This document shows, piece after piece, positions 26,801 through 37,317 of a stretch of 64,000 nucleotides of DNA. Source of the stretch: Liolophura sinensis (taxonomy: Eukaryota; Mollusca; Polyplacophora; Chitonida; Chitonidae); NCBI RefSeq assembly GCF_032854445.1, contig NC_088297.1, forward strand, positions 22,581,127-22,645,126, read 5' to 3'. The notes beneath the pieces are model-generated. The model was not told the origin of the DNA, did no database searches, and saw nothing but the letters and a program-made list of their open reading frames with translations. Each line of letters starts with the position of its first letter. Position 1 is the stretch's first letter. Both the position numbers and the translations under genes were made by a program.

Positions 26801-29800
26801 TAATTTACGGACAGTGGTGTGACATGCCTCCTACACAAATTGAAACACACCTCAGAAATACAAAACTGGAGTCAGATGACTTCAAGTTTGAACAAAAAAC
26901 TGTCCTTATGCTTATGAATTATATATGACTTCCACAAACACAGATATCTGGGACCAAAAACCGTCCCTCAGGCTTATGAATTAGATGTGACTTCCACAAA
27001 CACAGATATCTGGGACCAAAGACTATCCCCAGGGCTTATGAATTAGATGTGACTTCCACAAACACAGATATCTGGGACCAAAAACCGTCCTCAGGCATAT
27101 GAATTAGATGTGACCTCCATAAAAACTGATATCTGGGACCAAAAACCGTCATCCTTATGAATTAGATGTGACTTCAACAAACACAGATATCTGGGACCAA
27201 AAACAGTCCTCAGGCTTATGAATTAGATGTGACCTTCCACAAACACAGATACCTGGGACCAAAAACCATCCTCAGGCTTATGAATTAGATGTGACTTCCA
27301 CAAACACAGATATCTGGGACCAAAAACTGTCCTCAGGCTTATGAATTAGATGTGACTTCCATAAACACAGATATCTGGGACCAAAAACCGTCCTCAGGCT
27401 TATGAATTAGATGTGACTTCCACAAACACAGATATCTGGGACCAAAAACCGTCCTCAGGCTTATGAATTAGATGTGACCTCCATAAAAACTGATATCTGG
27501 GACCAAAAACCGTCATCCTTATGAATTAGATGTGACTTCAACAAACACAGATATCTGGGACCAAAAACGTCCTCAGGCTTATGAATTAGATGTGACCCCA
27601 ACAAACACAGATACCTGGGACCAAAAAACGTCCTCAGGCTTATGAATTAGATGTGACTTCCACAAACACAGATATCTGGGACCAAAAACCGTCCCTCAGG
27701 CTTATGAATTAGATGTGACTTCCATAAACACAGATATCTGGGACCAAAAACCGTCCTCAGGCTTATGAATTAGATGTGACTTCCACAAACACAGATATCT
27801 AGGAACAAAAACCGTCCAGCTTATGAATTAGATGTGACTTCCACAAACACAGATATCTGGACCAAAAACTGTCCTCATCACTTATGAATTAGATGCGACC
27901 TCCACAAAAACTGATATCTGGGACCAAAAACCGTCCTCAGGCTTATGAATTAGATGTGACTTCCACAAACACAGATATCTAGGAACAAAAACCGTCCAGC
28001 TTATGAATTAGATGTGACCTCCACAAAAACTGATATCTGGGACCAAAAACAGTCCTCAGGCTTATGAATTAGATGTGACTTCCACAAACACAGATATCTT
28101 GGACCAAAAAGCATCCTCATGTTAATGAATTAAATGTAACTTCCACAAACACAGATATCTGGGACCAAAAACCGTCCTCAGGTTTATGAATTAGATGTGA
28201 CCTCCACAAACACAGATATCTGGGACCAAAAACCGTCCTCAGGTTTATGAATTAGATGTGACCCCAACAAACACAGATATCTGGGACTAAAAACTGTCCT
28301 CATCACTTATGAATTAGATATAACTTCCACAAACACAGATATCTGGGACCAAAAACCGTCCTCAGGCTTATGAATTAGATGTGACTTCCACAAACACAGA
28401 TATATGGTACCAATTCCACACAGCTCATTTTTGACTTAAGTCAAAATTTGAAATATAAATTTACAGCCTATTTTTTAGTTCCAGAAAATGAAAGTTCAAC
28501 CACTTCACATCTGCTATCTTACGATACATGAAACAAAATTTCACCTTCTAGTACTGAAAATTAAGCAATGTTACAAGAATATAAAATTTTGATTTCATTC
28601 AGAATGGTGTTTCGGAATCAGCCCCTGCATCAGGTAAAACCACAGAGAAAAGAACGTCTTTATCCGAATGACACATAAAAAAAATGCCCACAAGACATAC
28701 GCAGTGTAATATGAAGAAAAACAAAAAGACAACTGATCACTATTATAACATTAGTATATGGTATGTGTCTGCCAGATGGCCTTGGCTGTTGGACACGTTG
28801 GCAAAAGCCAGTCGGCTTGTTACAAAAAAATGTATACGTTTTTCAAAAGCAATTGTGTATGATGAGAGCAAGGAGATCCAAGAGAAATTCTATTTCCTCT
28901 GTGTTGTGAGCGGGCCAGGACTTGGCTGGCAGCACAATTCGTCTTCTTGTCAGTTGCTGACTCTACCATGCTCTCGGATTATCCAGCAGACAAAAATTGG
29001 CCTCATCGGATCTGCAGGAAGTGACGGGCCGACGTTCTGGGATATACACTGGACCTTTATTGCATGGATTCTGTACCATAGCTGTGCTCATTTGACCTGT
29101 CTCCTGGCAGTCAGTGCCAGACTTCTTTGGGGAGGTGAGGGGGGGGGGGGGGGTGGATAATATTCCACAGAAGACAGAAAAGACATAACTACCTTAACTG
29201 GGTTCTTCGCGGGAAGAAATATCACAAAAGAGCATGATAAGTTATTTTGTTAGTATGGTTTCAATATTTGTGTGTGTGCATTGGGGGACTGGGGGGGGGA
29301 GGAGGTTCTTTCAACAGAAAAGGGTGTTTCAAAACAGTTGAGCATAATGCTGGATATTTGGCACAAACTATTGGTATATATCATCTCTGCTTAATAATGT
29401 TCTAAAAAAGACATGATGCATTTCTGATACATTCATTTGAATGTATATTTGTTCTTTATATCTGCACACATTTAACCTTAATTAGGATTATTAATGAATA
29501 TGTTGGTATAACTGTGTTCTCAACTGTCACCATACCAAAAAGGGTTTCCTTTCAGATGATACATCATTACAGCAACACCTGCCTTGCTGGAACACCACTG
29601 ATAATATACCTGGATACCTGTGTTTAGCCTAATCTCCTTCACTTAGCTGCCATCAAGCAAATAAAACAGTAGTGAGATTGACAATTATGTCTTTACTGTA
29701 TTAAGTTATCCAACAGCATTAACAACTGAACCAGCAAATAAAATAAATCTTATAAGCTCTTAAATAATTCTTTATTTAATTCTTGTTTAAAGTCATATAT

Positions 29801-32800
29801 TCAAGAAATTTTTCAATTATACTAATTTAATAGTTGTTTACTGTCGAACGCAAGAACTGTTTAGTGATACTATGGCAGTTTCTGAGGAGGGAACAAGAGA
29901 GCCTGTAGCACAGGTCTACCCAGTGCTGGTAACTCAGTGTCTGAATCCAAAAATAACGCAGACAGGGAAAATAGGAGAAAATTGGAAACAAAACAGCCCA
30001 ATTTCAGATTCCGGCTAAATCTACAGCCTTCAGTGACCCCTGACCTTTCTTATGAGCTTTCCTATATGTGATATCATAATGGTGGACAGTGACACTGTTA
30101 TACCTCACATTTGCAAGTTTGGTCTTATTACGGTCGCCAGTATTATAGATATTTATTGTGATGACCAGTGGAACATGTAATCGGAAAGAATACTCAGTTA
30201 TAGCATATGACAAACATAGGTAGAGCGCCATCTGAGGATTTAGGGAGGATAACTCTGTGACTGTCTTTGTCTAATTACTCAGTGATATATAACCCTCCCT
30301 TAGACAACAACCAGACAATCCTGGAAATAGGACATTCACAAGACATCAAAATTACACTAACCTGCGCCTCGCTGAGTTGATGGCGGAGGCGTCCACTTCT
30401 TCTCTGAGCTCCCGGATAATTCTCGCGTTCGGGTCCTCGTTGATGACAGCATGGTTGACAATGCGCTTGGCGCGGTCTGCATACCGCAGCGTGGACAGGG
30501 TTTCCTCGTAATTGTCTGCGGCAGGGCTGATTGTAGCAACCATCACAGTCTTGCTGTTTCCTCCAAGATTGTCCTAGAATAGAGAAAAGTTTTTCGCACT
30601 GCCTATAGTAAAGTTTCCATTCGGCTTACATAACGAGGAAAAAAGTAAAGCTTGATGAAGATGAAATTTTACTCAAATGTTCTGACATCATATGTACTGA
30701 ATTTCAAGTACTCTGACATATTTACAACCTTAAGGCTGGTTCTATGACAGACACAGTATTTCCAGGAGCAACGACGTTTGAAATGAATAACCACAATCAA
30801 CAAGTATGTCACTACTTAAGTTGGTGCATTCTGGGAAAACCCTTGATAAAACCAACAAAACAACAAAAGATCAGGCGAAAAAATAGAGACAGCGGTTAAT
30901 CAAGCTAGTGAACTTTAAATAGCCTGCCAACATTACTTATTCATTTTACTGACATGTTTAAGGCTGTACTCCAAATTTTTTCACTCCCATAACATCATTC
31001 AGATAACCAGACAGAGGAAAACGGCACGCAGGGATTAAACAACTGCCTTCTGGCAAATACCTAACTAAGCTAAGCCAGAGAACGTGGGCAAAAACTTAAT
31101 ACTTGCCAATCAAATCAACTTTACAAAGAATGTTTATTTATTTATTTATTTGAATATTTCACTTATACAACATGGATTATGGTGGCAGGAAACTGTGCAG
31201 TCTCCACAGGAATCCCAATACCATCTACAGGTTGCTAACAGACCTTCCCACTTACGGCTGGAGAGGAAGCCAGCAGGAGTTGGACATAAAGAGCAACCGC
31301 ACTGGTGACAGGCTCCTGTGTCATTGTGCCGTGCTGGCACCCTAACCCCCTTGGCTACGTCTGGCCCCATACTGCTCACACTACTGTCTTTCAAAAACTA
31401 TCAGACTCGTACCCGTACAATTTAACTCTGAACACTGAAAAGTCATTGTGATCATCTTTACAAATTTATTGAGCTACATCAGCTATCTTGAGCCATAACT
31501 ACCTGGATAAGTGAGAGCTGGGATTGACGATGTAGCCTTGTTAATTAAGCGCTTCAGTCGCGCCCAAATGTTTTGCAAAAGTTTATAATGAATTTTGCCT
31601 GTAAATATTAGAAGAACATGTTTACGCTGCCTGACTGGTGACTTTTGGCACGGTACCGACGAATCATCCCCATGTGACGTAGATATTATGACGCACACCA
31701 TGATGGAGGAAAACAAGCAGTTGTCATCAAGAATCATAAGCATCAGACTGTAGAAACAGTATAATCCAACTCATTTTTTTACCAAGGTCCAACAAACAGT
31801 GGGAACAGGGCAATTTACAAATTTCCTGAACTTGTCTGCTGTCTGATACAAGGAATAAAGATTAATAACAAATAAATTAATAAATGTTTCTTAGTCTTGT
31901 TACCTTGAGCAGCCATGTCAACACAGAGTCTCTGTAAGGTACAAACTTCTCTTTCTTCTTACTGGAGTCTGCTAATGCTGATATCACCAGGCCTAATGTG
32001 GTCAGGGACCTGAAGAGGGAAGAGTCACACAGGAGTTATGTCCCTTGTTCCAGAATTCTAACATGCATGGTCAATGACCTCAATCTCGCTGATGACAGAA
32101 GTTGCACATTTTGCAGATATCTGTGTGTTCTACTGACGTTTGAATAACGTTCTGAGTTTTTTTTTTTGGGGGGGGGGGGGGGGAGGTCAGAGGCTATACT
32201 CCTGAAAAAAGTTAAGCTTCAGCCGAAAAAGGAATCTTCTAGGACATTTTCTGTCTCCTAAAAATGCATCTTTTCAGGTAAAACTTAATTTGTTTACTGT
32301 ACCACACTGATGACAACAGAAAATACGAGTACCATACTACACTGTCACCACAACATATTACAAATTAATTAAAAACCACACTCAAGTTCCCAAGTGTAAA
32401 TAGTAAATTCCAATATTAAAATACCATGTCAAATCTCAGAGCAATTTTCTTTGGACAATAAAATTATCCTGATGCAAATGCTGAACCACTGACAATTTTT
32501 GTGCTGCCTCATTCACATTTCAGGCCAGAGATGAATTTCCCCTTATACCTTCAATTCTCCTAATTGATATTTCTCGGAAATCTAGACCCAGGAGTTTTAG
32601 TTATGAGAGAAATTCATTTCTGTGTTTAGCTGTGCCCAGAGACCCAGCATGAAACCACACCCTCTCACACTGTACTGACACCATTATTCCCAGGGAGAGA
32701 GGAAAGGTAGAAAATTTATTTGCTGTCCACCTTTCCTCACTTCATCAACATCACAGAAGCTAATGGTTTTGTTTTTCTTTCTACTGACATGTCTATCCCA

Positions 32801-33453
32801 CAGAATTTTACGTCTCTGCCAGCTGATCAATCCATTTTGTAAGCCAACAAGATTACTGAGTAAGGCACACGACAATGGTAATGTGTTACCTATCACCCCT
32901 TATGTTTGCCATTATGTGCAGTCTTGATTAAGCTTCCACATGATTACAGAAATCTGTTTTATGTCCAGATACAAAAGGGTTTGAAACTACAACAACAGTA
33001 CATGTACTCTGACAAGATCATCGTGCTGATATTTTTACAGATTCGAAACTTGAACATATCCTTTAAAAAACATCCTTTGCCTTTCACTGACACTACATTT
33101 GTAAAATTCCTTGACTTTTCAGCCTAAAATAATAGTTTTCCAGATTTTCAAGGCCTGGATATAAAATTCTCAAAATCTATAACTTTCCACATGTTCCATG
33201 ACCTGTGCGAACTCTGGTAGAAACACATCTAATAAATCAAAAATATATCATAGGCTTCAGAACGGCTTATCAACCCAAGTATAGGTAATCAGCCGGTACC
33301 AGGCTTATATATTGGTGCTGATCAAGGCTGACTGACTCACTTGTTGATGTTGGATCCCTCCTTGAGACGCTCACCGACAGCGCCTGTCTTCTGAGCACGC
33401 TCACTGCCCGCCAGGTCCACCAGACTTAGCTTGCTCACCTTCTCACCGGACAC
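23672..33453 (-). CDS. KIF13: Kinesin-3 motor protein, KIF13/Khc-73 type (five internal exons of a partial gene)
   Basis: This is a plus-end microtubule motor of the kinesin-3 family. KIF13-type members move vesicles and polarity cargo along microtubules (family knowledge). Five minus-strand exons join at 33453-33341, 32009-31904, 30573-30362, 26451-26342 and 23806-23672. Together they give the switch II region ([10 protein letters not shown]), the late motor helices ([13 protein letters not shown]), the family-diagnostic [20 protein letters not shown], the neck linker and coil, and the start of the FHA domain ([19 protein letters not shown]). The last motif separates KIF13 from KIF1 and KIF16B. 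All junctions use GT/AG and are phase-consistent. The P-loop exons (N-terminal) and the rest of FHA, stalk and tail were not found, so introns of more than 23 kb on one side and possibly more than 30 kb on the other are implied. Exons 3 and 4 each lack one base. This may be sequence error or real decay; because introns are present it is not a processed copy. Confidence 0.9.
25586..25981 (-). mobile_element. Full-length tRNA-derived SINE with CACT/GTGA tail and 16-bp target duplication
   Basis: The body is 25602-25965, flanked by perfect copies of TCTTATGCTTTGACAA (25586-25601, 25966-25981). On the minus strand the head reads GCACTGTTGGTAGAGCGTCC, a clear tRNA A-box context. The element ends at the GTGAGTGAGTG-complement tail preceded by GAGTACGACGTAAACCCC. 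It sits in the kinesin intron between exons d and e. Confidence 0.93.
26198..26300 (-). mobile_element. Diverged SINE tail next to a kinesin exon
   Basis: TTTATTTATTTATCTGATTG followed by CATCTTTCACTTACGCAATG and AAGAAAACCAGAGG resembles the AAAT-tailed SINE with many changes. It lies about 40 bp from exon d. Confidence 0.5.
26342..26451 (-). CDS. KIF13: KIF13-like exon d: neck coiled coil, with an apparent 1-nt deletion
   Basis: The exon is 110 nt and encodes [20 protein letters not shown] then MSKTW. At 26377-26378 the literal frame is lost. With one more base (TGG then GAA, a three-G run on the coding strand) it continues [12 protein letters not shown]. The pattern ESEKL(I/M)xEMxxTWEEKL is characteristic of the KIF13 neck/hinge region. 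Corrected length is 37 codons, phase 0 at both ends. The acceptor is TTGTTAG and the donor is GTGAGT. A diverged SINE tail lies about 40 bp away in the downstream intron, and an old tandem array begins directly upstream of the exon. Confidence 0.9.
26462..26893. repeat. Old, degenerate tandem repeat (about 59-bp period)
   Basis: Roughly seven decayed units share the pattern ATTAAAACAGACTTCAGAAA, then an ACTGG-containing part, CAGATGACTTCAT and an A-rich end; one unit is expanded. It runs from the kinesin exon d acceptor to the start of the younger 61-bp array. Confidence 0.65.
26894..28402. repeat. Minisatellite, 61-bp unit, about 25 copies
   Basis: The unit contains GCTTATGAATTAGATGTGAC, TTCCACAAACACAGATATCT and GGGACCAAAAACCGTCCTCA. 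Copies differ by small indels (for example missing CAGG) and a CTCCATAAAAACTGATATC variant that recurs in several places. It lies in the intron between kinesin exons c and d. Confidence 0.97.
28403..28627. mobile_element. MITE-like element, family 3, abutting the 61-bp array
   Basis: It starts near ATGGTACCAATTCCACACAG and ends near TTTCGGAATCAGCCCC. The arms, about 40 nt, are imperfect inverted repeats and match the element at 14895-15095. The last minisatellite unit is cut off at its left edge. Confidence 0.55.
30362..30573 (-). CDS. KIF13: KIF13-like exon c: end of motor domain and neck, with an apparent 1-nt deletion
   Basis: The exon is 212 nt, starting phase 0 with [20 protein letters not shown], continuing through [20 protein letters not shown] to RELREEVDA. 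The literal frame then gives a non-kinesin ending, whereas one added base at about 30387-30389 (GCC-TCC read as a three-C run) restores LRHQLSEAQ. That is the expected kinesin-3 neck, and it ends in phase 0 at the donor GTTAGT. With the extra base the exon is exactly 71 codons, and the next exon also starts in phase 0, so the single deletion is well supported. The acceptor is TATTCTAG. Whether the deletion is in the animal or only in the assembly cannot be told from here. Confidence 0.92.
30935..31080 (-). mobile_element. Strongly diverged SINE fragment
   Basis: TTTAAGGCTGTACTCCAAAT, TTTTTTCACTCCCATAAC and GACAGAGGAAAACGGC follow the order of the AAAT-tailed SINE core with many substitutions. 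Kinesin intron between exons b and c. Confidence 0.35.
31131..31362 (-). mobile_element. AAAT-tailed SINE, nearly full length
   Basis: The tail TTTATTTATTTATTTATTTG is followed directly by AATATTTCACTTATAC (a short internal deletion of the GGTGTTTTATGC part), the core CAGGTTGCTAACAGACCTTC, then GGAGAGGAAGCCAGCAGGAG and the tRNA-like head GGCTCCTGTGTCATTGTGCC. No target duplication was found. Kinesin intron between exons b and c. Confidence 0.82.
31904..32009 (-). CDS. KIF13: KIF13-like exon b: late motor domain
   Basis: The exon is 106 nt. After the single G finishing the Lys codon it encodes [20 protein letters not shown] and then [15 protein letters not shown]. The basic SKKKEK stretch lies in loop 12, where kinesin-3 motors carry the Lys-rich K-loop that contacts tubulin tails (family knowledge). 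The acceptor is CTTCAG and the donor is GTAACA. It ends in phase 0, which matches the next exon. Intron upstream 1331 nt, downstream 1330 nt. No reading-frame problem in this exon. Confidence 0.94.
33030..33222. repeat. Dispersed repeat remnant with CCAGATTTTCAAGGCCTGG-type motifs
   Basis: CCTTGACTTTTCAGCC, CAGATTTTCAAGGCCTGGAT and an end GACCTGTGCGAACTCTGG. The style is that of old DNA-transposon remnants common in animal genomes; a related piece is at 35325-35428. Family assignment is uncertain. Confidence 0.4.
33341..33453 (-). CDS. KIF13: KIF13-like exon a: switch II segment of the motor domain
   Basis: The exon is 113 nt, phase 0 at its 5' end. It reads [20 protein letters not shown], then [17 protein letters not shown] and the first two bases of a Lys codon. 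DLAGSE is the kinesin switch II signature (DxxGxE), which couples ATP hydrolysis to motor movement; GSNIN(K) is the conserved start of the relay helix. The acceptor is TTTCAG before 33453 and the donor is GTGAGT at 33340-33335. The split Lys codon is completed exactly by the first G of the next exon, which supports both boundaries. The upstream exon, which should carry the SSRSHAVF-type switch I motif, was not found between here and 64000. Confidence 0.93.
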
Positions 33454-34462
33454 CTGAAACATACAGCAGAAAGACTCAATGGAATTTCTAGTCAACTGCC
33501 AAGTTTTAGTTCTTGTACAAAAAACACACATTGTGTACAGTTTAGCATTTTCCAAGTGACACATTTTGCTTGAGTCTGACTGATTCATCTACAGTGTTGG
33601 GTCACTTGATGATTTTTTTTTTTAAAGTTTGATTACTTTCTCATCAGAAAATCTTCAGTGTTGTCATTAACAACATCATTATGTGATTCTGAAAGTGCAT
33701 TCTTAAATATCAAACTTCAGATAAAATACTGACAATCAATTTCATTCCATTTTACAAAGATTATGCAAAGACGATATGTATGCCAAGAGGTGGTCCCAAA
33801 TACCCTTCATACAAAAACATTTCCAAATACCCGATCCTGAAGGGAAAAATCAATAAAAAAACTGAAGATCATATTGCACACAACTTTTTGCGGCCTTTCA
33901 TTTGATATTTTCATCATTTTTTTTTGTTTTCTTCTCCTTTAAATTAAACACAAAACCTCCCCAGACAGTTTCTAAGCAAAGCTTACCAAATCTTAAGCGC
34001 ATTTTTTCAGTTATCTGAAGGTCACCATAACGAGCTTGCTACAAAAATCTAGGTCTTGTAATATGTCCAACAAAATCGCTGACCTACACGCCTTAATCGT
34101 TCTATGACATCAATCAGATGTCTTTTCAGTGGTTCAACAGTTCATGAGACAAATATTTACACATGGAATTAACAACCACTCCAATCACACCTGTAATCCG
34201 GAACTTGTGTGACGCAGATTTTCAGGTCACAAACAGTGGCTAACCTTATTTCCTTAGTTTGGCACAATTCCAAAACTCAAACTTTATTCACATGATTTCA
34301 ACAGTGATCATTCATTTGTTGATGACTGTAAAGAAATTTACGCATCAGTCTCTTATAATTAAACCATACACAATTTCTTCTTTGTTTTTTGTTTTTTTTT
34401 GCAGAAAACATATTCCAGATTAAGGATGAAATGAGCATGATGACTGGTTAAAGAATAGTGTG

Positions 34463-34640
34463 TAACATGATGGTTTATTTATTTTTATATTTATTTGATT
34501 GTGGTTTTAAGCCATACTCAAGAATATCTCAACGGCAGCCAGAACTATAGCGGGAGGAAACTGGGCAGAGCCCGGAAGGAAACCCACGACCATCCGCAGG
34601 TTGCTGCCAGACCTTGCCACTTATGGGTAATATGATGGTT
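34463..34640 (-). mobile_element. AAAT-tailed SINE, 5'-truncated, with target duplication
   Basis: The body, about 34475-34627, carries the tail TTTATTTATTTTTATATTTA, TACTCAAGAATATCTCAACG and AACCCACGACCATCCGCAGG. It is flanked by TAACATGATGGT on the left and TAATATGATGGT on the right (one mismatch). Confidence 0.88.
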
Positions 34641-35116
34641 GTTTATCTTTAAAGGAGAATAGCTCCCTCACATACAAGGCAGAATGTTGGTCAGTGTGCT
34701 ACCACCAAACAATCGTTAAAATGAAGCAACCTTTCAATGCAACAAGTCTTCTGTCCCCCCCCCCCCCACCACCACTCGCCCTACCAATTGGATCTGGCAA
34801 GTAAAACATAAATGTTTGCCTATGTCCACAACATCATTTTCCTCACCACAACACCATGATTTTCCAAGGATTTTGGACTTAATTAATAGTAATATCCTAG
34901 GACTTTTCAAATCTTATGTAGTGTTTACTGTCTCATTGAAAAACAGCATCATCATATTAAAACACCTAATTAAGAAGTGAAGTACATATCTGTCATATGC
35001 CTGTGGTGAGATAGGATTGTATTAATTGGTAACACCTTCAACGGATGGTCTAAACTTATCAGCAGCAAAGTTCATCCTTTCTTTCTTTAAGGCATCAATT
35101 TCATCAATAAAGGGCA

Positions 35117-35207
35117 CATTTCCAACTATCTCGCCACGATATGGCTGAAATATTGCCGATGTGGCGTTAAGCCATAATCATTCATTCATTCATTCATTTC
35201 CAACTAT
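35117..35207 (+). mobile_element. 65-bp 3' end of an ATTC-tailed retroposon with 13-bp target duplication
   Basis: The insert 35130-35194 (CGCCACGATATGGCTGAAAT, then GATGTGGCGTTAAGCCATAA and an ATTC repeat) is flanked by CATTTCCAACTAT at 35117-35129 and 35195-35207. The gene body of the parent element is missing, so this is a severely 5'-truncated insertion. Confidence 0.85.
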
Positions 35208-35324
35208 ATATAGTTTGTAAAAAGCTGCATTTGTGTTGTAATATGCTGTATGTACAGGAACAACGCAACTCCAGATATAAAACAATGTCTGAGAAATGCT
35301 GAGCTGGCAAAATGCTCTACTTTT

Positions 35325-35428
35325 CCAGCAAGGACCTGTTTAATTTTTCAAGATTTTCCATGGCCTGGAATTTTCATTTTCAGCTTCACTGACTTTCAAA
35401 GTTTTTCAGACCCAGAACAAACCCTGGA
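35325..35428. repeat. Dispersed repeat remnant related to 33030-33222
   Basis: CAAGATTTTCCATGGCCTGG and a terminal CAGAACAAACCCTGG match the motif order at 33030-33222. Confidence 0.38.
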
Positions 35429-37317
35429 TTCAGTTGACTGACAGCACTCTGGGCCTGGCATCCAGAATTTGTGGTGTGGATACACTACAATCCACTCAAG
35501 CAAACTGCACCAAAAGTCTGGTACAGGCTCCACAGTCTGAGTGGAGCTCTCATAGATTACATCCAAGACAGGAAGTGAACACTCTCTACTGTTTCCTTAT
35601 TAACATCATACATTGGCTACTTGAGTACATCATGGCACTCTCATCATCAAAATAACAACATCCATGCTTAATGTGAGTCTGAGCTTCTCACTCAGTTCGT
35701 TTACCAGTTGAGAACAGCTAGGACATCATTGAATAGTGCTAATTAAACTTCTGTCTTTGTATTTTAATAGCAACAGGAACTGAGGGCACACCACTGTGTC
35801 ACAATGGGGGATGTGAAACTGTGAATTGTTTCTTTCTTCTCATTCACAAATAAAACAAACCAATGACCTATTTTAACCCTTTGGGCACATAACAAGAGTA
35901 CACAAATTTACAAGGGTTTGCTGGTGAGTATTTAAGGTAACATTTCAAATTAGTCAGTTCTACTGATTCTTTATAAATGCAATGCACACATTAGGTAGGG
36001 TTTTATTGTTTTTGTTTTTTTTGGCAAATTGAGTGGACATACACATGTAAGCTATACCAGCACATGTTGACATCCCTCCTATCAGTTGAGCTGACCAGCT
36101 CTTGTTCTGTGGAGTTGATACTGCCTTAACCACACCCTTTTCAGTCCACATACATGTCCTCCCCATCTGGCATCCATCAGGGTTTAGCCCCTGGGGGTCA
36201 AGTGTTTAAACCATGTGGTTGTGTTTTTCTCTGACACCATGAAGGGATCCACCCAGCCTGCTGTTGACCTCTGATGACCCCCTGGAGGCAAAGGTCAACA
36301 CTTCTCAATGGCATGTAACCTCTTTTATTCAGTTATTTCACACCTTTGGGAGATCTTGCAGTAATTGTTTCTATGTTATATTGTAGATGTAATGTAATGC
36401 TTATATGTTGAATTCACATTATTTTTGCAGCAACATAAAGCCAGCTGTTGAAGAATCCAAGGATGAAGATTCATTTGTCCAGCTGCCCTTCTCTTATTTT
36501 GCTGCAAAGAGGAATATTGTGTACAGAAGTAGGTGCCTGAGAGGGAGAAGCCTGTTGAAGGGGGGGGGGGGGGGGGGTGCAGAGTATCTACAGCCCTCAG
36601 GTTTAACATTATGTAATTCATCAGCTCATGATCTGACTGTGAGATTACACTACAGAGATAAGAGTTAATTAAAGCAAAGTGATCTCATGCCATCAGAGTC
36701 CTGCTTCACTCTGAGCAACAGTAAATAACCTAAAATCCAGGCCATGAACAAGTGGCATATTTTTGGCTAATTCTGAGGTTTCTATTTGATCTGAACAGAA
36801 AGACTTGTTTGGGAATTTGTTTGAAAAACAAGTGATATATCTTCTTGGTTTCAGCACCAAAACCAACGGTTTATGGCGTTTTCACTGCCACTAAAAGTGC
36901 AATTTTAAGGGTAAAATTTTAAGACACTTACTTTAGTCAAACTCTTGGAGCATGATCTTTCTATACTGTACAACAACAAACACAGCACATCTGTAACAGT
37001 TTTGCTACAGTACAATTTTACACATACATGTGACCATGCACTAACAGGTTCTGATCCCAAACTTAAATGACACTCACATTTGTGACTGTGCATGAAGAAA
37101 TTGAACTCAAGATAATGATTTATAAGAACATGCAGGTTTGTGAATGAAAGGATTTCGTCTGAAAACTTAACTTTTTGTTGGTAAACCATAATATATATAT
37201 TTTTTTTATTTACTTGTTAGTTTTAATACAGGTTGTTTAGTTTGGGCAACCAACAGTTTGGGAGCCCAAACGTTTTCCAGAAACAAAGTGACACTCAATA
37301 TGCAGCTGACTACTTCT

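Larger units (their letters stand above)
33454..37317. other. Probably kinesin intron; repeats only
   Basis: Contains the SINE and retroposon pieces listed, a C-run at about 34757-34770 and a G-run at about 36559-36577. No upstream motor exon was recognised. Confidence 0.5.

Noticed and set aside
28684-29160. 158-codon plus-strand open frame ending in poly-Gly
   Set aside because: It ends in a G homopolymer, lies in a kinesin intron next to a MITE, and shows no recognisable family sequence.
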